Assembly (NCBI RefSeq): GCF_000373565.1
Contig: NZ_KB891842.1
Span: forward strand, 124,001 to 188,000
Direction: 5' to 3'
From: Streptomyces sp. HmicA12
GTDB lineage: Bacteria; Actinomycetota; Actinomycetes; Streptomycetales; Streptomycetaceae
Length of the DNA: 64,000 bases
Below the pieces are notes generated by a model. It saw only the letters and a program-made list of their open reading frames with translations. It was not told the DNA's origin and did no database searches. Made by a program: the position numbers and the translations under genes. Shown here piece by piece: positions 17,386-25,711 of this stretch; position 1 is the first letter of the stretch; each line of letters starts with the position of its first letter.

Positions 17386-19161
17386 TTGACCGACCAGGTG
17401 GCCGAGATCCGCGCGGCGGCCGACGCCGCGCGCGGCGAGCCCATGCCCGCCCTGCCCTTCTCCGCGTACCGTCGCTTCGACGACGACGGGGACCGTCTGG
17501 CCTACGAGGAGCTGTACTTCCGGCGCCGCGCGCACGTGACCGCGCTGGCCGCCGAGGCCCTGATCGACCCGGACGCCCAACTCGACGCCCTGGCCGACGC
17601 GTTGTGGGAGGTCTGCGGCGAGTACACCTGGGCGCTGCCCGCCCACGAGATGCACGCCACCCGCTTCGGCCGGGGCATGGACCAGTGTCTCGACCTGTTC
17701 GCCGCGCTCACCGCGCAACTGCTCGCCGAGACGGTGCGGTTCTGCGGCGAGCGGCTCGACCGGCGCGTCGCCGACCGGGTGCGTGCCCAGGTGGACCACC
17801 GCGTGCTCCGCCTCCTCGCGGACGACGAACGGCCGCTCCTGTGGGAGGACTGGGCGCACAACTGGGCCGCCGTGTGCGGCGGCGCCGCGGGGCTCGCGGC
17901 CCTGGCCCTGTGGGAACCGGGGCCACGGCTGACCCGCGTCCTCGACCGCTGCCGCGCCGCCCAACTCACGTACCTCAGTGGCTTCGGGGACGACGGCGGC
18001 TGCGCGGAGGGAGTGGGCTACTGGGTGTTCGGGTTCGCGCACTTCGTCTACTTCGCCGAAGGGCTGAGGGAGGCGACCGGCGAGGATCTGCTGGCGCATC
18101 CCAAAGTGGCGGCCGTCGCCCGGTTCCCCTCGGCCGTGCACCTGGGCGGTGGGCTCTTCCCCGCCTTCTCGGACGCCGACGAAAGACCCCGCGTGCCCGT
18201 CGGCCTCGCGGGCCTGCTCTCGGATCGGCTCGGTGTGCGCCTCCCCGAGGAAGCCGTCGAGGCCGGTGCGCTGGCGTCGCGGGACTGGGGCGACATCTCC
18301 AGGACCCTGCGCCGGGGCACACCGGACCGGGGCCCCGCACCCGTGAGCGACCCCGAACCCGAACCCGCCACCACCTTCCTTCCCGACCTGGCCTGGACGG
18401 TCGACCGGGGAGCGGGCGTCGCCTTCGCGGCCAAGGGCGGGCACAACGGAGAGCCGCACAACCACAACGACCTCGGCCAGTTCGTCCTGGCCGCCGCCGG
18501 CGAGGTGCTCCTCGCGGACCTGGGCGGCGGCGAGTACCGCAAGGGGTACTTCGACGACGCCACCCGTTACGCGTACCTGCACACCTCCTCCCGCGGGCAC
18601 TCCGTTCCCCGCGTCGACTCCCGCGAGCAGTCCGCGGGCAGCGCCCACGCCGCGCGGGTGCTGCACCAGGAACCGCTGCCGCAGGGCGTCGACCTGACGC
18701 TCGACCTCACCCGGGCCTACGAGGTGGACGGCCTGACGGCCTTGCGCCGCGGCTTCTCCTGGCGCCGCGCGGGCCGGTCGGACGCGGGGGAGCTGCTGCT
18801 CGTCGACGAGGTGGAGACGGAGCGCCCGATGACGCTGGAGGAGGTCTTCGTCAGTCGGCTGCGGCCCGAACCGGTCGAGGGCTCAGTGACGTGGCGGGGC
18901 GCCGCGGCGTGGGCCCGGCTCGTCCTGCCCGACGGCTGCACCGTGCACACCGAGGAAGAGCACGTCACCGACCACGACGGCGCTCCCGACACCGTGCACC
19001 TCCTGCGGCTCGCGTTCGACGTGCCCGAGGGGCGGACGCGGCTGGCGTTCCGCTTCGGTGTCGGAGGGTCGGACGTCAGGCCGCCGCCCGGCCGAGTGCC
19101 GCCATCGCCAGCCGCTGCACCCGCACCAGCTCGGCGAGCGGATCGCGTGCGGAGGCGATGA
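17386..19161 (+). CDS. Heparinase II/III-like polysaccharide lyase family protein
   Basis: The N-terminal alpha/alpha toroid has conserved HNWAAVCGGAAGLAAL and GGCAEGVGYWVFG segments. The C-terminal beta-sandwich has the metal/active-site motif EPHNHNDLGQF. Such enzymes cleave uronic-acid polysaccharides or act as oligo-lyases. No signal peptide is seen, so it probably acts in the cytoplasm on imported oligosaccharides. The TTG at 17386 is preferred because a perfect AAGGAGG lies 8 bases before it, immediately after the DUF624 stop; an ATG at 17326 is the alternative. The last 28 residues read across the 3' end of the convergent SIS gene and look like non-homologous extension. Confidence 0.78.
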   Translation: MTDQVAEIRAAADAARGEPMPALPFSAYRRFDDDGDRLAYEELYFRRRAHVTALAAEALIDPDAQLDALADALWEVCGEYTWALPAHEMHATRFGRGMDQCLDLFAALTAQLLAETVRFCGERLDRRVADRVRAQVDHRVLRLLADDERPLLWEDWAHNWAAVCGGAAGLAALALWEPGPRLTRVLDRCRAAQLTYLSGFGDDGGCAEGVGYWVFGFAHFVYFAEGLREATGEDLLAHPKVAAVARFPSAVHLGGGLFPAFSDADERPRVPVGLAGLLSDRLGVRLPEEAVEAGALASRDWGDISRTLRRGTPDRGPAPVSDPEPEPATTFLPDLAWTVDRGAGVAFAAKGGHNGEPHNHNDLGQFVLAAAGEVLLADLGGGEYRKGYFDDATRYAYLHTSSRGHSVPRVDSREQSAGSAHAARVLHQEPLPQGVDLTLDLTRAYEVDGLTALRRGFSWRRAGRSDAGELLLVDEVETERPMTLEEVFVSRLRPEPVEGSVTWRGAAAWARLVLPDGCTVHTEEEHVTDHDGAPDTVHLLRLAFDVPEGRTRLAFRFGVGGSDVRPPPGRVPPSPAAAPAPARRADRVRRR

Positions 19162-19963
19162 GGGTGCCGCCGCTCTCGCGCACCGCCTCGGTGAGCCGGT
19201 CGGGAACGTCCCCGAACACCCACGTCACCTGCTGCTCGGCGGCGGGCCGCGGGCGGTACTCCAGCTCCTGGTACGCCTGCGCCCAGGTCCCCGCGTTGTC
19301 CCGCATCAACTGGGCCGCGGCCTCCGCGATGCCGTACGTCCAGCCGGAGCCGAGGAACGTGAACCGGCTCGCCCCGAGCAGGACCGACGGCAGGGTCTCC
19401 TCGATCGCCTCGTACGCGTCGTCGGTGGCGTCGTCCAGGTTCTCGCCGAGGTGGGCGCGGAGCAGCGCCAGCGCGGTGGTGGGGAACCGGGTGGCCACCG
19501 CCGCCCGCGGTTCGTCGGCGAAGTCGAGACGCAGGGTGTGGTCGGCGATGCCGGGGGCGTCGGGCGACGCGGTGATCGCGACGCTGGGCACGTTGTCGTG
19601 CACCTTGCCGAGCAGGCGCAGCATCGCCGGCGCCGTGCCGGTGCGGGTGAGGGCCACGATGCGGTCGTACTCGCGGCCGTACAGGAACGCCGACGCGCTG
19701 AACGCGTCCGTCTCGCCGTGCCCGTCCGCCTCGCGGCGCGCCGCGTAGGCCTGGGCCATCGAGAAGGAGGCACCGGATCCGACGACGGCGACGCGCTCGC
19801 CGCGCTGGGGCAGCAGCGCCCGGTGCCGCACGGCCATCTCGGCGGCGCGGGTCCAGCAGTCGGGCTGGCCCTCGACCCCGTGCGCCGTCGATGACGTCGA
19901 TGACGTCGACAACACAGCCGGATGCGTGACGTCTGTGACGTGCGTGTCACGTGTCCTACTCAT
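19076..19963 (-). CDS. SIS (sugar isomerase) domain protein
   Basis: The 295-residue cytoplasmic protein has two SIS-type halves. The first phosphosugar-binding loop is VVGSGASFSMAQA and the second contains FTFLGSGWTYGIAEAAA. The family includes AgaS-like deaminase/isomerases and glucosamine-6-phosphate-type isomerases. The ATG at 19963 follows a G-rich site and excludes a non-homologous upstream extension. The N-terminus contains a Ser/Thr repeat encoded by repeated GATGACGTC units. It lies between the lyase and alpha-galactosidase genes and likely processes an amino- or keto-sugar phosphate from the same glycan. The exact reaction is unknown. Confidence 0.85.
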   Translation of the reverse strand: MSRTRDTHVTDVTHPAVLSTSSTSSTAHGVEGQPDCWTRAAEMAVRHRALLPQRGERVAVVGSGASFSMAQAYAARREADGHGETDAFSASAFLYGREYDRIVALTRTGTAPAMLRLLGKVHDNVPSVAITASPDAPGIADHTLRLDFADEPRAAVATRFPTTALALLRAHLGENLDDATDDAYEAIEETLPSVLLGASRFTFLGSGWTYGIAEAAAQLMRDNAGTWAQAYQELEYRPRPAAEQQVTWVFGDVPDRLTEAVRESGGTLIASARDPLAELVRVQRLAMAALGRAAA

Positions 19964-20095
19964 GGCCCCCCCGGGCTGTTCAGCGCAGTTCACTCACCTG
20001 CGTGTTCTCCCAGGACGGTACTCGACGCGGGCCGGCCGGACCGCGCCCGGCCCGACGCCACCGGTCCCGCCGACCCAGGAACGAGGTACCCCACC

Positions 20096-21382
20096 ATGAC
20101 CCGACCGCTCCCGCCCCGCGCCCTCCGCCCGCCCATGGGCTGGAACAGCTGGGACTGCTACGGCACCACCGTCACCGAGGACGAGGTGCTCGCCAACGCC
20201 CGTTTCCTGCGGAGCCACTTGCTGCCGTACGGCTGGGACACCGTCGTCGTCGACATCCAGTGGTACGAGCCGACGGCCCGCGCCCACGGATACAACACCG
20301 ACGCCCCGCTCGTCCTGGACGCCCACGGACGCCAGCTCCCCGCCCCGAACCGGTTCCCGTCCGCGGCCGACGGCGCCGGCTTCAAGCCGCTCGCCGAGCG
20401 GGTGCACGCCCTCGGCCTGCGCTTCGGTCTGCACATCATGCGGGGCATACCCCGACGCGCGGTGGAGCGGCGACTGCCCGTTCACGGAACGGAGTTCACG
20501 GCCGACCAGATCGCCGACACCGGCTCCGTCTGCCCGTGGAACTCCGACAACTTCGGCCTGGACCACGACCACCCGGGCGCCCAGGCGTACTACGACTCCC
20601 AGGTCGCCCGGTTCGCCGACTGGGGCGTCGACTTCATCAAGGCCGACGACATGCTCTTCCCGTACCACGAGCGCGAGATCGAGGCGTACGCCCGGGCCGT
20701 CGAACGGTCGGGGCGCGCCATCGAGCTGAGCCTGTCGCCCGGGACGGACGTCTCCGTGGCCCACCTCGACCACCTGCGCGCGAACGCCACCATGTGGCGC
20801 GTCTGCGACGACCTGTGGGACCGCTGGGACGACGTCGAGCGGCAGTTCGCGCGCATGGCCCGCTGGGCGCCCTGGCAGGGCCGGCAGGGCTGGGCCGACG
20901 CCGACATGCTGCCCCTCGGCCACATCGGCATCCGCGCCGAGCGCGGCGGCGACCGGCTGAGCCGCCTCACCCACGCCGAGCAGGTCAGCCTGCTGACCCT
21001 GTGGTGCATCGCCCGCTCACCGCTCATGATGGGCGGCGACCTGCCCACCACCCCGCCCGGGACGATCGCCCTCCTCACCAACGAGGAAGCCCTCGCCGTG
21101 CTGTGGCACAGCGACGACAACCGCGAAGTCCTGCGCGAGGCGGGCCTCGTGGTGTGGACGGCGCGCGACAGCGACGGGCACAGCCGCTACGCCGCCGTGT
21201 TCAACCTGGCCGACGAGGCCCGGCCGGTTACGGTGCCGCTCGGCTCGCTCGGCGGGAGGCCCGACGATCGCGTCCGCGAGCTGTGGACCCGCGGCGACGT
21301 CCCCCACGACGGCCGGGCCCTCGCGGCGGAGCTGCCCGCGCACGGCGCCGCGCTGTACCGGTTGTCCCGGCCGCGGGGATAG
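20096..21382 (+). CDS. Alpha-galactosidase family protein (GH27-like)
   Basis: The 428-residue protein begins almost at once with the GH27/GH36 motif MGWNSWDCYG. The nucleophile region FIKADDM has Asp184 or Asp185, and an acid/base candidate lies in RVCDDLWDRWDD near residue 238. WADADMLPLG and RSPLMMGGDLP are also family hallmarks. No signal peptide is present, so it is probably intracellular and acts on imported alpha-galactosides. The ATG at 20096 starts at the edge of homology. It is divergent from the SIS gene across 132 bp. Confidence 0.9.
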   Translation: MTRPLPPRALRPPMGWNSWDCYGTTVTEDEVLANARFLRSHLLPYGWDTVVVDIQWYEPTARAHGYNTDAPLVLDAHGRQLPAPNRFPSAADGAGFKPLAERVHALGLRFGLHIMRGIPRRAVERRLPVHGTEFTADQIADTGSVCPWNSDNFGLDHDHPGAQAYYDSQVARFADWGVDFIKADDMLFPYHEREIEAYARAVERSGRAIELSLSPGTDVSVAHLDHLRANATMWRVCDDLWDRWDDVERQFARMARWAPWQGRQGWADADMLPLGHIGIRAERGGDRLSRLTHAEQVSLLTLWCIARSPLMMGGDLPTTPPGTIALLTNEEALAVLWHSDDNREVLREAGLVVWTARDSDGHSRYAAVFNLADEARPVTVPLGSLGGRPDDRVRELWTRGDVPHDGRALAAELPAHGAALYRLSRPRG

Positions 21383-21423
21383 GCTCGCGGTGATCAGCGA
21401 CCCAGAGTGGGGGGAGGGGCGCC

Positions 21424-22047
21424 ATGACCGGTACGGAATCCGAAGTGCCCGACGGCGCGGGCGCGTTCGACGACACGCCCGCCTCGCGGCCCGAACGCCT
21501 CGCCGCACTGCGGGACGCCGCCCGCGCCGCCGGGTTCGAAATGTCCTGCGACGAGCGCACCGGCAGTCTCCTGGCCACGCTGGCGGCCGCCCAACCCGGC
21601 GGCCGGATCCTGGAGCTCGGCACCGGGGTGGGAGAGGGGACCGCCTGGCTGCTCGACGGCATGGACGTCAAGGCGCACCTCATCACCGTCGAACTCGACC
21701 ACGCCGTACAGGATGTGGCCCGTCGGGAGCTCGGCGCCGACCCTCGGGTCTCCTTCGTCGCGGAGGACGGCGGGGTGTGGCTGGAGACGTACGACGGGCC
21801 GCCGTTCGACCTCGTCTTCGCCGACACCTGGCCGGGCAAGTTCACCCACCTCGACCGCGCCCTCGACCTGGTGGCGCCCGGCGGCACCTACCTCATCGAC
21901 GACCTGGCGCCACGGCCCGACTGGCCGGAGAGCCATCGGGCGGCGGTGGACGACCTGCTGCGCACCGTGGAAGGGCTCGACGGCTTCCGCACGACACGGC
22001 TCGACTGGTCGAGCGGCCTGCTGATCGCGGTGCGTTCGACGGCGTGA
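21424..22047 (+). CDS. SAM-dependent O-methyltransferase-like protein
   Basis: The 207-residue class I methyltransferase fold has SAM-binding motif I ILELGTGVGEGTAWLL, an acidic residue at the end of strand 2 (TVELDHAV) and PGGTYLIDDL after strand 5. A GGGGGAGGGG site precedes the ATG. The methyl acceptor is unknown. It stands alone between the alpha-galactosidase and DUF89 genes. Confidence 0.85.
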   Translation: MTGTESEVPDGAGAFDDTPASRPERLAALRDAARAAGFEMSCDERTGSLLATLAAAQPGGRILELGTGVGEGTAWLLDGMDVKAHLITVELDHAVQDVARRELGADPRVSFVAEDGGVWLETYDGPPFDLVFADTWPGKFTHLDRALDLVAPGGTYLIDDLAPRPDWPESHRAAVDDLLRTVEGLDGFRTTRLDWSSGLLIAVRSTA

Positions 22048-22137
22048 CCCGGAGCGCCCCGACCGTCGCCCGCGCCCGCGCAAGTAGCATCGGCGTTCCG
22101 CCACCCGCAGCAGCACGACGACGTACGACGAGGCCTC

Positions 22138-23349
22138 ATGACGCGCGACCCAGCCCCCGACGCCCCCGTCATCGTGAGCGACGAACCCGGCTCCTTCCCC
22201 CGCAGCGTGTTCCTCGAACGGCACCCGGCGCTGATCCGCCGCGTGCGGGACGCCTTCCCGTACGGGCCCGGACAGCGCTGCGCGCTGGACGCGTTGCTGG
22301 AGGAGAGCACCGGCGGGGTGATCGAACCGCTGGCCGCCGACGCGCCCGGCCGTGAGCAGTGGGACGCGTGGCGCCCCGAGCACTTCGGGCAGGGGTGGCT
22401 CGACGCGCCGTTCCTGTGGGCCGAGAGCTGCTTCTACCGCAAACTCCTCGACGCCGTCGGCTACTTCGCGCCGGGGCCCTGGCAGGGCGTCGACCCGTTC
22501 CGCCCCTTCAAGCTGGCGGAACTGCGCACGGCCGAGGCCGACGAGGAACTCGCCGCCCTGGACCGCCTCGCCGCGCTGCCGGTCGAGGAACAGGCCGCGG
22601 CACTGTTGCACGGCTCCCTGTGGGGCAACCGCGCCGACCTCGGGTTCCGCATGGGGTCCGCGGGCGGCGCGACCGACGGTGGAGACTCGCCCGTGATCGT
22701 GGACGACTCCGACACGCTGTGGGAACTGCTGCCCACCGGGGCCGGGAACAGCGTGCACGAGGCCGGGCACACCGTGTGCCTGGTCGCCGACAACGCGGGC
22801 CGCGAACTCGTCCCCGACCTCCTCCTCGTCGACCATCTGCTGCGACACGGCCGCGCCGCGCGCGTCGTCCTGCACGTCAAGCCGTACCCCTACTACGTCT
22901 CCGACGCCACGACCTCCGACGTGCTCGACGCCCTGCGTCATCTGACGGGCGCCGACGGCGCCGCCCGCGCGGCGGGCGAGCGGCTGTGGGCGGCGATGGG
23001 CGGCGGCCTGCTGGAGGTGCGCGCGCACCCGTTCTCCTGCGCTCCGCTGCCGTACGCGGACATGCCCGACGATCTGCGCGAGGACTTCGCCGCCGCCACC
23101 GTCACCGTCTTCAAGGGAGACCTCAACTACCGTCGCCTGGTGGGTGATCGGCTGTGGCTCGCCACCACGTCGTTCGCCGGGCGCACGGCGTACTTCCCCG
23201 GTCCGGTGGCCGCTCTGCGCACGCTCAAGTCGCAGGTGATCGTGGGCCTCGACGCCCGGACGGAACAGGCTCTCGACGCGGCGACGCCCGACGGGGGCTG
23301 GCGGACCGGCGGGACCCACGCCGTGATCCAGACCCGCGTCGGGCCGTGA
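22138..23349 (+). CDS. DUF89 / ARMT1-like damage-control phosphatase
   Basis: The 403-residue protein matches the DUF89 metal-dependent phosphatase family. Characteristic segments are VADNAGRELVPDLLLVDHLL (metal site with DNAG), VLHVKPYPYYVSD and FKGDLNYRRLVGDR. Members hydrolyse aberrant or damaged phosphometabolites such as fructose-1-phosphate or oxidised cofactors. The protein is cytoplasmic, and the ATG follows a GAGG site. The substrate in this organism is not known. Confidence 0.88.
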   Translation: MTRDPAPDAPVIVSDEPGSFPRSVFLERHPALIRRVRDAFPYGPGQRCALDALLEESTGGVIEPLAADAPGREQWDAWRPEHFGQGWLDAPFLWAESCFYRKLLDAVGYFAPGPWQGVDPFRPFKLAELRTAEADEELAALDRLAALPVEEQAAALLHGSLWGNRADLGFRMGSAGGATDGGDSPVIVDDSDTLWELLPTGAGNSVHEAGHTVCLVADNAGRELVPDLLLVDHLLRHGRAARVVLHVKPYPYYVSDATTSDVLDALRHLTGADGAARAAGERLWAAMGGGLLEVRAHPFSCAPLPYADMPDDLREDFAAATVTVFKGDLNYRRLVGDRLWLATTSFAGRTAYFPGPVAALRTLKSQVIVGLDARTEQALDAATPDGGWRTGGTHAVIQTRVGP

Positions 23350-23394
23350 ACAAATCCCGCGCGTGACCGGCCGGGCCTGCGGCAGGATGACGCG

Positions 23395-24090
23395 ATGGAT
23401 CATCACTTCGTAGGCATACCCGAGTTGACCGACGTACCCCGTGTCGCGGTCGTCATCGACGTCATGCGCGCCTTCACCACGGCCGCCTGGGCGTTCTCCC
23501 GCGGCGTCGAGAAGATCGTCCTGGCGTCGACGCTGCGCGACGCACTCGCTCTGAAGGAGAGCCACCCGGGATGGCTCGCGCTGAAGGACGGGGCTCCGGC
23601 GGAGGGCTTCGACGCGGTGAACTCACCCGGCCTGCTCGGATCACGCGACTTCGCCGGCCGCACTCTGGTGCAGAAGACGACGGCGGGAACCGTGGGCGCG
23701 CTGGCCGTCGCCGACGCGCCGCTGATCCTGTGCGCGAGCTTCGTGGTGGCGGGACCGACCGCGCGGTTTCTGCGGAACGCGGCCGCGGGTCCGGTGACGT
23801 TCGTCGTCACCGGCGAGGACGGCCGTGCCGACGAGGACCTGGCCTGCGCCGAGTACATCGGTCGACGCGCGGCCGGGGACGAGGTCGACGCCGCTCCGTA
23901 CCTCCACCGCGCGCGGAACTCCCGTGCCGCGGCGGACCTCGCCGCCGGGCTGCGCAGCGGGTTCCACCCGGACGATGTCGAGCTCTGCGTGGAGGTCGAC
24001 CGGTTCCCCTTCGCGATGGTGGCTCGCCGGGAGACGGACGAGGAGGGGGAGGAGCTGATGGTGCTGCGTCCGGTGCCGGTCACGCGGTGA
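23395..24090 (+). CDS. 2-phosphosulfolactate phosphatase family (ComB-like)
   Basis: The 231-residue protein has ComB family signatures: VVIDVMRAFTTAAWAF near the N-terminus, a central NSP, LVQKTTAGT, and the acidic loop GEDGRADEDLACAEYI. In methanogens ComB dephosphorylates 2-phosphosulfolactate on the way to coenzyme M. In Streptomyces the physiological substrate is unclear. No ComA/ComC partner is in the window. The initiation region lacks a good Shine-Dalgarno sequence, so the mRNA may be nearly leaderless. Confidence 0.85.
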   Translation: MDHHFVGIPELTDVPRVAVVIDVMRAFTTAAWAFSRGVEKIVLASTLRDALALKESHPGWLALKDGAPAEGFDAVNSPGLLGSRDFAGRTLVQKTTAGTVGALAVADAPLILCASFVVAGPTARFLRNAAAGPVTFVVTGEDGRADEDLACAEYIGRRAAGDEVDAAPYLHRARNSRAAADLAAGLRSGFHPDDVELCVEVDRFPFAMVARRETDEEGEELMVLRPVPVTR

Positions 24091-24188
24091 ACCGCCGCGC
24101 TGGAAGCCTGCGTTGAACGTTTGCGCGGCGTTCGGCGTCCAAGGGCGGTACGGCGCGCGAGGCGCCGCGTGGGGAGGACGGGGCGGGG

Positions 24189-25070
24189 ATGCGGAACGGA
24201 CCACGGCAGGTGGCGCCGGCACTCGTGGCGTTGCTGGCGCTGGCACTGGCGGGATGCGGCACGGAGGTGCCCGAGGGGCTCGTGGTCGGGGAGTCGGCGT
24301 CGCCGCCCCCGGCCCCGTACAGCGGCCCGCTGAAGGCGAAGACGCCCTCGTGGGTGGGCGAGGACGGTCTGTTGGAGGGCGGGGGCGCCGCGGTGCTGAC
24401 GCTGGAGTGCGCCGGGAAACCCCACGAGGCGGGCTCGGTCGCCGACGAGGGCTCGGGCGACGAAGGGGCCGACTCGGCGGACGAGGCGCTCGCCGCGTAC
24501 GTCGCCGACCAGGCGGGCGAATCGGAGCCCGGCCGCGGCTACCGCGTCGAGGCCCGTACGAAGCAGCGCGTCCTGTACTCCTACGACGTCGCGGCCCGCA
24601 CCCGCGCCGCGGTGATCGTCGCCGAGGACGAGCGCGGCTGGTTCGCGGAGACGCACGCGCAGTGCGACCCGTCGGAGTTCCGGGCGAAGGAACGGGACCG
24701 GCTCGGCATCAACGTGTGGGAGGACGCGCGGGGGCGGGCCGTGTCCACCACGAAGGTCGTCAGCTGGATGGGGGCCGAGCACTGCGACTGGCAGTCCGTG
24801 GAGTTCGTGACGCTGGACCGCGGGAACGACGGGCGCCTGCGCGGGCAGGAGTATCTCCGGGACCCGGAAGGGAAGTTGACGGACCTTCGGGGCCTCAGGT
24901 CGACGTACGCGAAGGACGTGCAGCTGCCCGCCGACGCCGTCGACACGGGCTACCGGCACGACGGCCGGGAACTGTGGCTGGCGCGGGACAGGACCCACGC
25001 GTACGCACGGTCCGCGGACGGCGCGGTGGAGCGCTGGCCCGGGACGAAGGAGCCCGTGGGCTGCATGTGA
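24189..25070 (+). CDS. Putative lipoprotein of unknown function
   Basis: The 293-residue protein has a clear lipoprotein signal: basic N-terminus, hydrophobic core and lipobox LALAGC with Cys23. The mature part has a Pro-rich linker, an acidic low-complexity patch (residues about 85-110) and no motif I recognise. It contains several Cys residues (ECAG, AQCDPS, EHCDW, VGCM) that could form disulfides outside the cell. A GGGGAGGACGGGG stretch precedes the ATG. Confidence 0.8.
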   Translation: MRNGPRQVAPALVALLALALAGCGTEVPEGLVVGESASPPPAPYSGPLKAKTPSWVGEDGLLEGGGAAVLTLECAGKPHEAGSVADEGSGDEGADSADEALAAYVADQAGESEPGRGYRVEARTKQRVLYSYDVAARTRAAVIVAEDERGWFAETHAQCDPSEFRAKERDRLGINVWEDARGRAVSTTKVVSWMGAEHCDWQSVEFVTLDRGNDGRLRGQEYLRDPEGKLTDLRGLRSTYAKDVQLPADAVDTGYRHDGRELWLARDRTHAYARSADGAVERWPGTKEPVGCM

Positions 25071-25080
25071 GGGACGCCGG

Positions 25081-25116
25081 TCGGACCCACACGTTCATCT
25101 TTGGCTGCGGGTCCGA
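25081..25116 (+). terminator. Possible terminator after the lipoprotein gene
   Basis: A perfect 8-bp inverted repeat (TCGGACCC at 25081-25088, complement at 25109-25116) with a 20-nt loop begins 11 bases after the lipoprotein stop. A second short palindrome (GGCCGGT/ACCGGCC) follows at 25136-25151. Confidence 0.45.
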
Positions 25117-25254
25117 GGGCATCTCCGGGGCCCCTGGCCGGTACACCGGCCGGCGCACCGACCGAGTGGAGCAGATCCGCTGCCGAGGCGACCGGCCGCG
25201 ATGCCGACTACCGTCGAAGGGCCCCTTCCGTCACCCCGCAGGACAGGAGACACC

Positions 25255-25677
25255 GTGTCCAGGCCCCCGCTCCCCGCCGACGCCGTCACCATGCTGAGCC
25301 GTGCCAACCCCTGCACCGTCACCACGCTGCGCTCCGACGGAGCGCCCGTCTCCACCGCCACCTGGTACCTGTGGGAGGACGGCCGGGTCCTGCTCAACAT
25401 GGACGAGGGCCGGGTGCGGCTGAAGCACCTGCGCCGCGATCCGCGGCTCACGCTCACCGTGCTCGACGAGAACGACTGGTACACGCACGTCAGCCTCATC
25501 GGGCGGGCCGTCGAGCTCCGCCCGGACGAGGGCCTGGCCGACATCGACCGCATCGCCCGGCACTACACCGGCGGGCCCTACCCCGACCGGGTGCGCAGCC
25601 GCGTCACCGCCGTGATGGAGATCGAGCGGTGGCACGGCTGGGGCACGTTCCGCGACAGCGACCAGGCCGGCGCGTAG
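25255..25677 (+). CDS. PPOX-class (pyridoxamine-oxidase-fold) flavin/F420-dependent protein
   Basis: The 140-residue split-barrel protein has the pattern of actinobacterial PPOX-class F420-dependent enzymes: NPCTVTTLRSDGAPVSTATWYLW, then VRLKHLRRDPRLTLTVLD, then IGRAVEL. The GTG at 25255 is chosen because CAGGAG precedes it and homology begins there; an in-frame ATG at 25201 would add 18 non-conserved residues. The substrate is unknown. Confidence 0.82.
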   Translation: MSRPPLPADAVTMLSRANPCTVTTLRSDGAPVSTATWYLWEDGRVLLNMDEGRVRLKHLRRDPRLTLTVLDENDWYTHVSLIGRAVELRPDEGLADIDRIARHYTGGPYPDRVRSRVTAVMEIERWHGWGTFRDSDQAGA

Positions 25678-25711
25678 CCGAGCAGGGGGCTACCAGGGGG
25701 CTGTCACGGGA

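Noticed and set aside
19860..19960. GATGACGTC repeats as a CRISPR-like or regulatory array
   Set aside because: The short units lie inside the SIS coding sequence and encode a Ser/Thr-rich N-terminus. Spacing is irregular and no cas genes exist.
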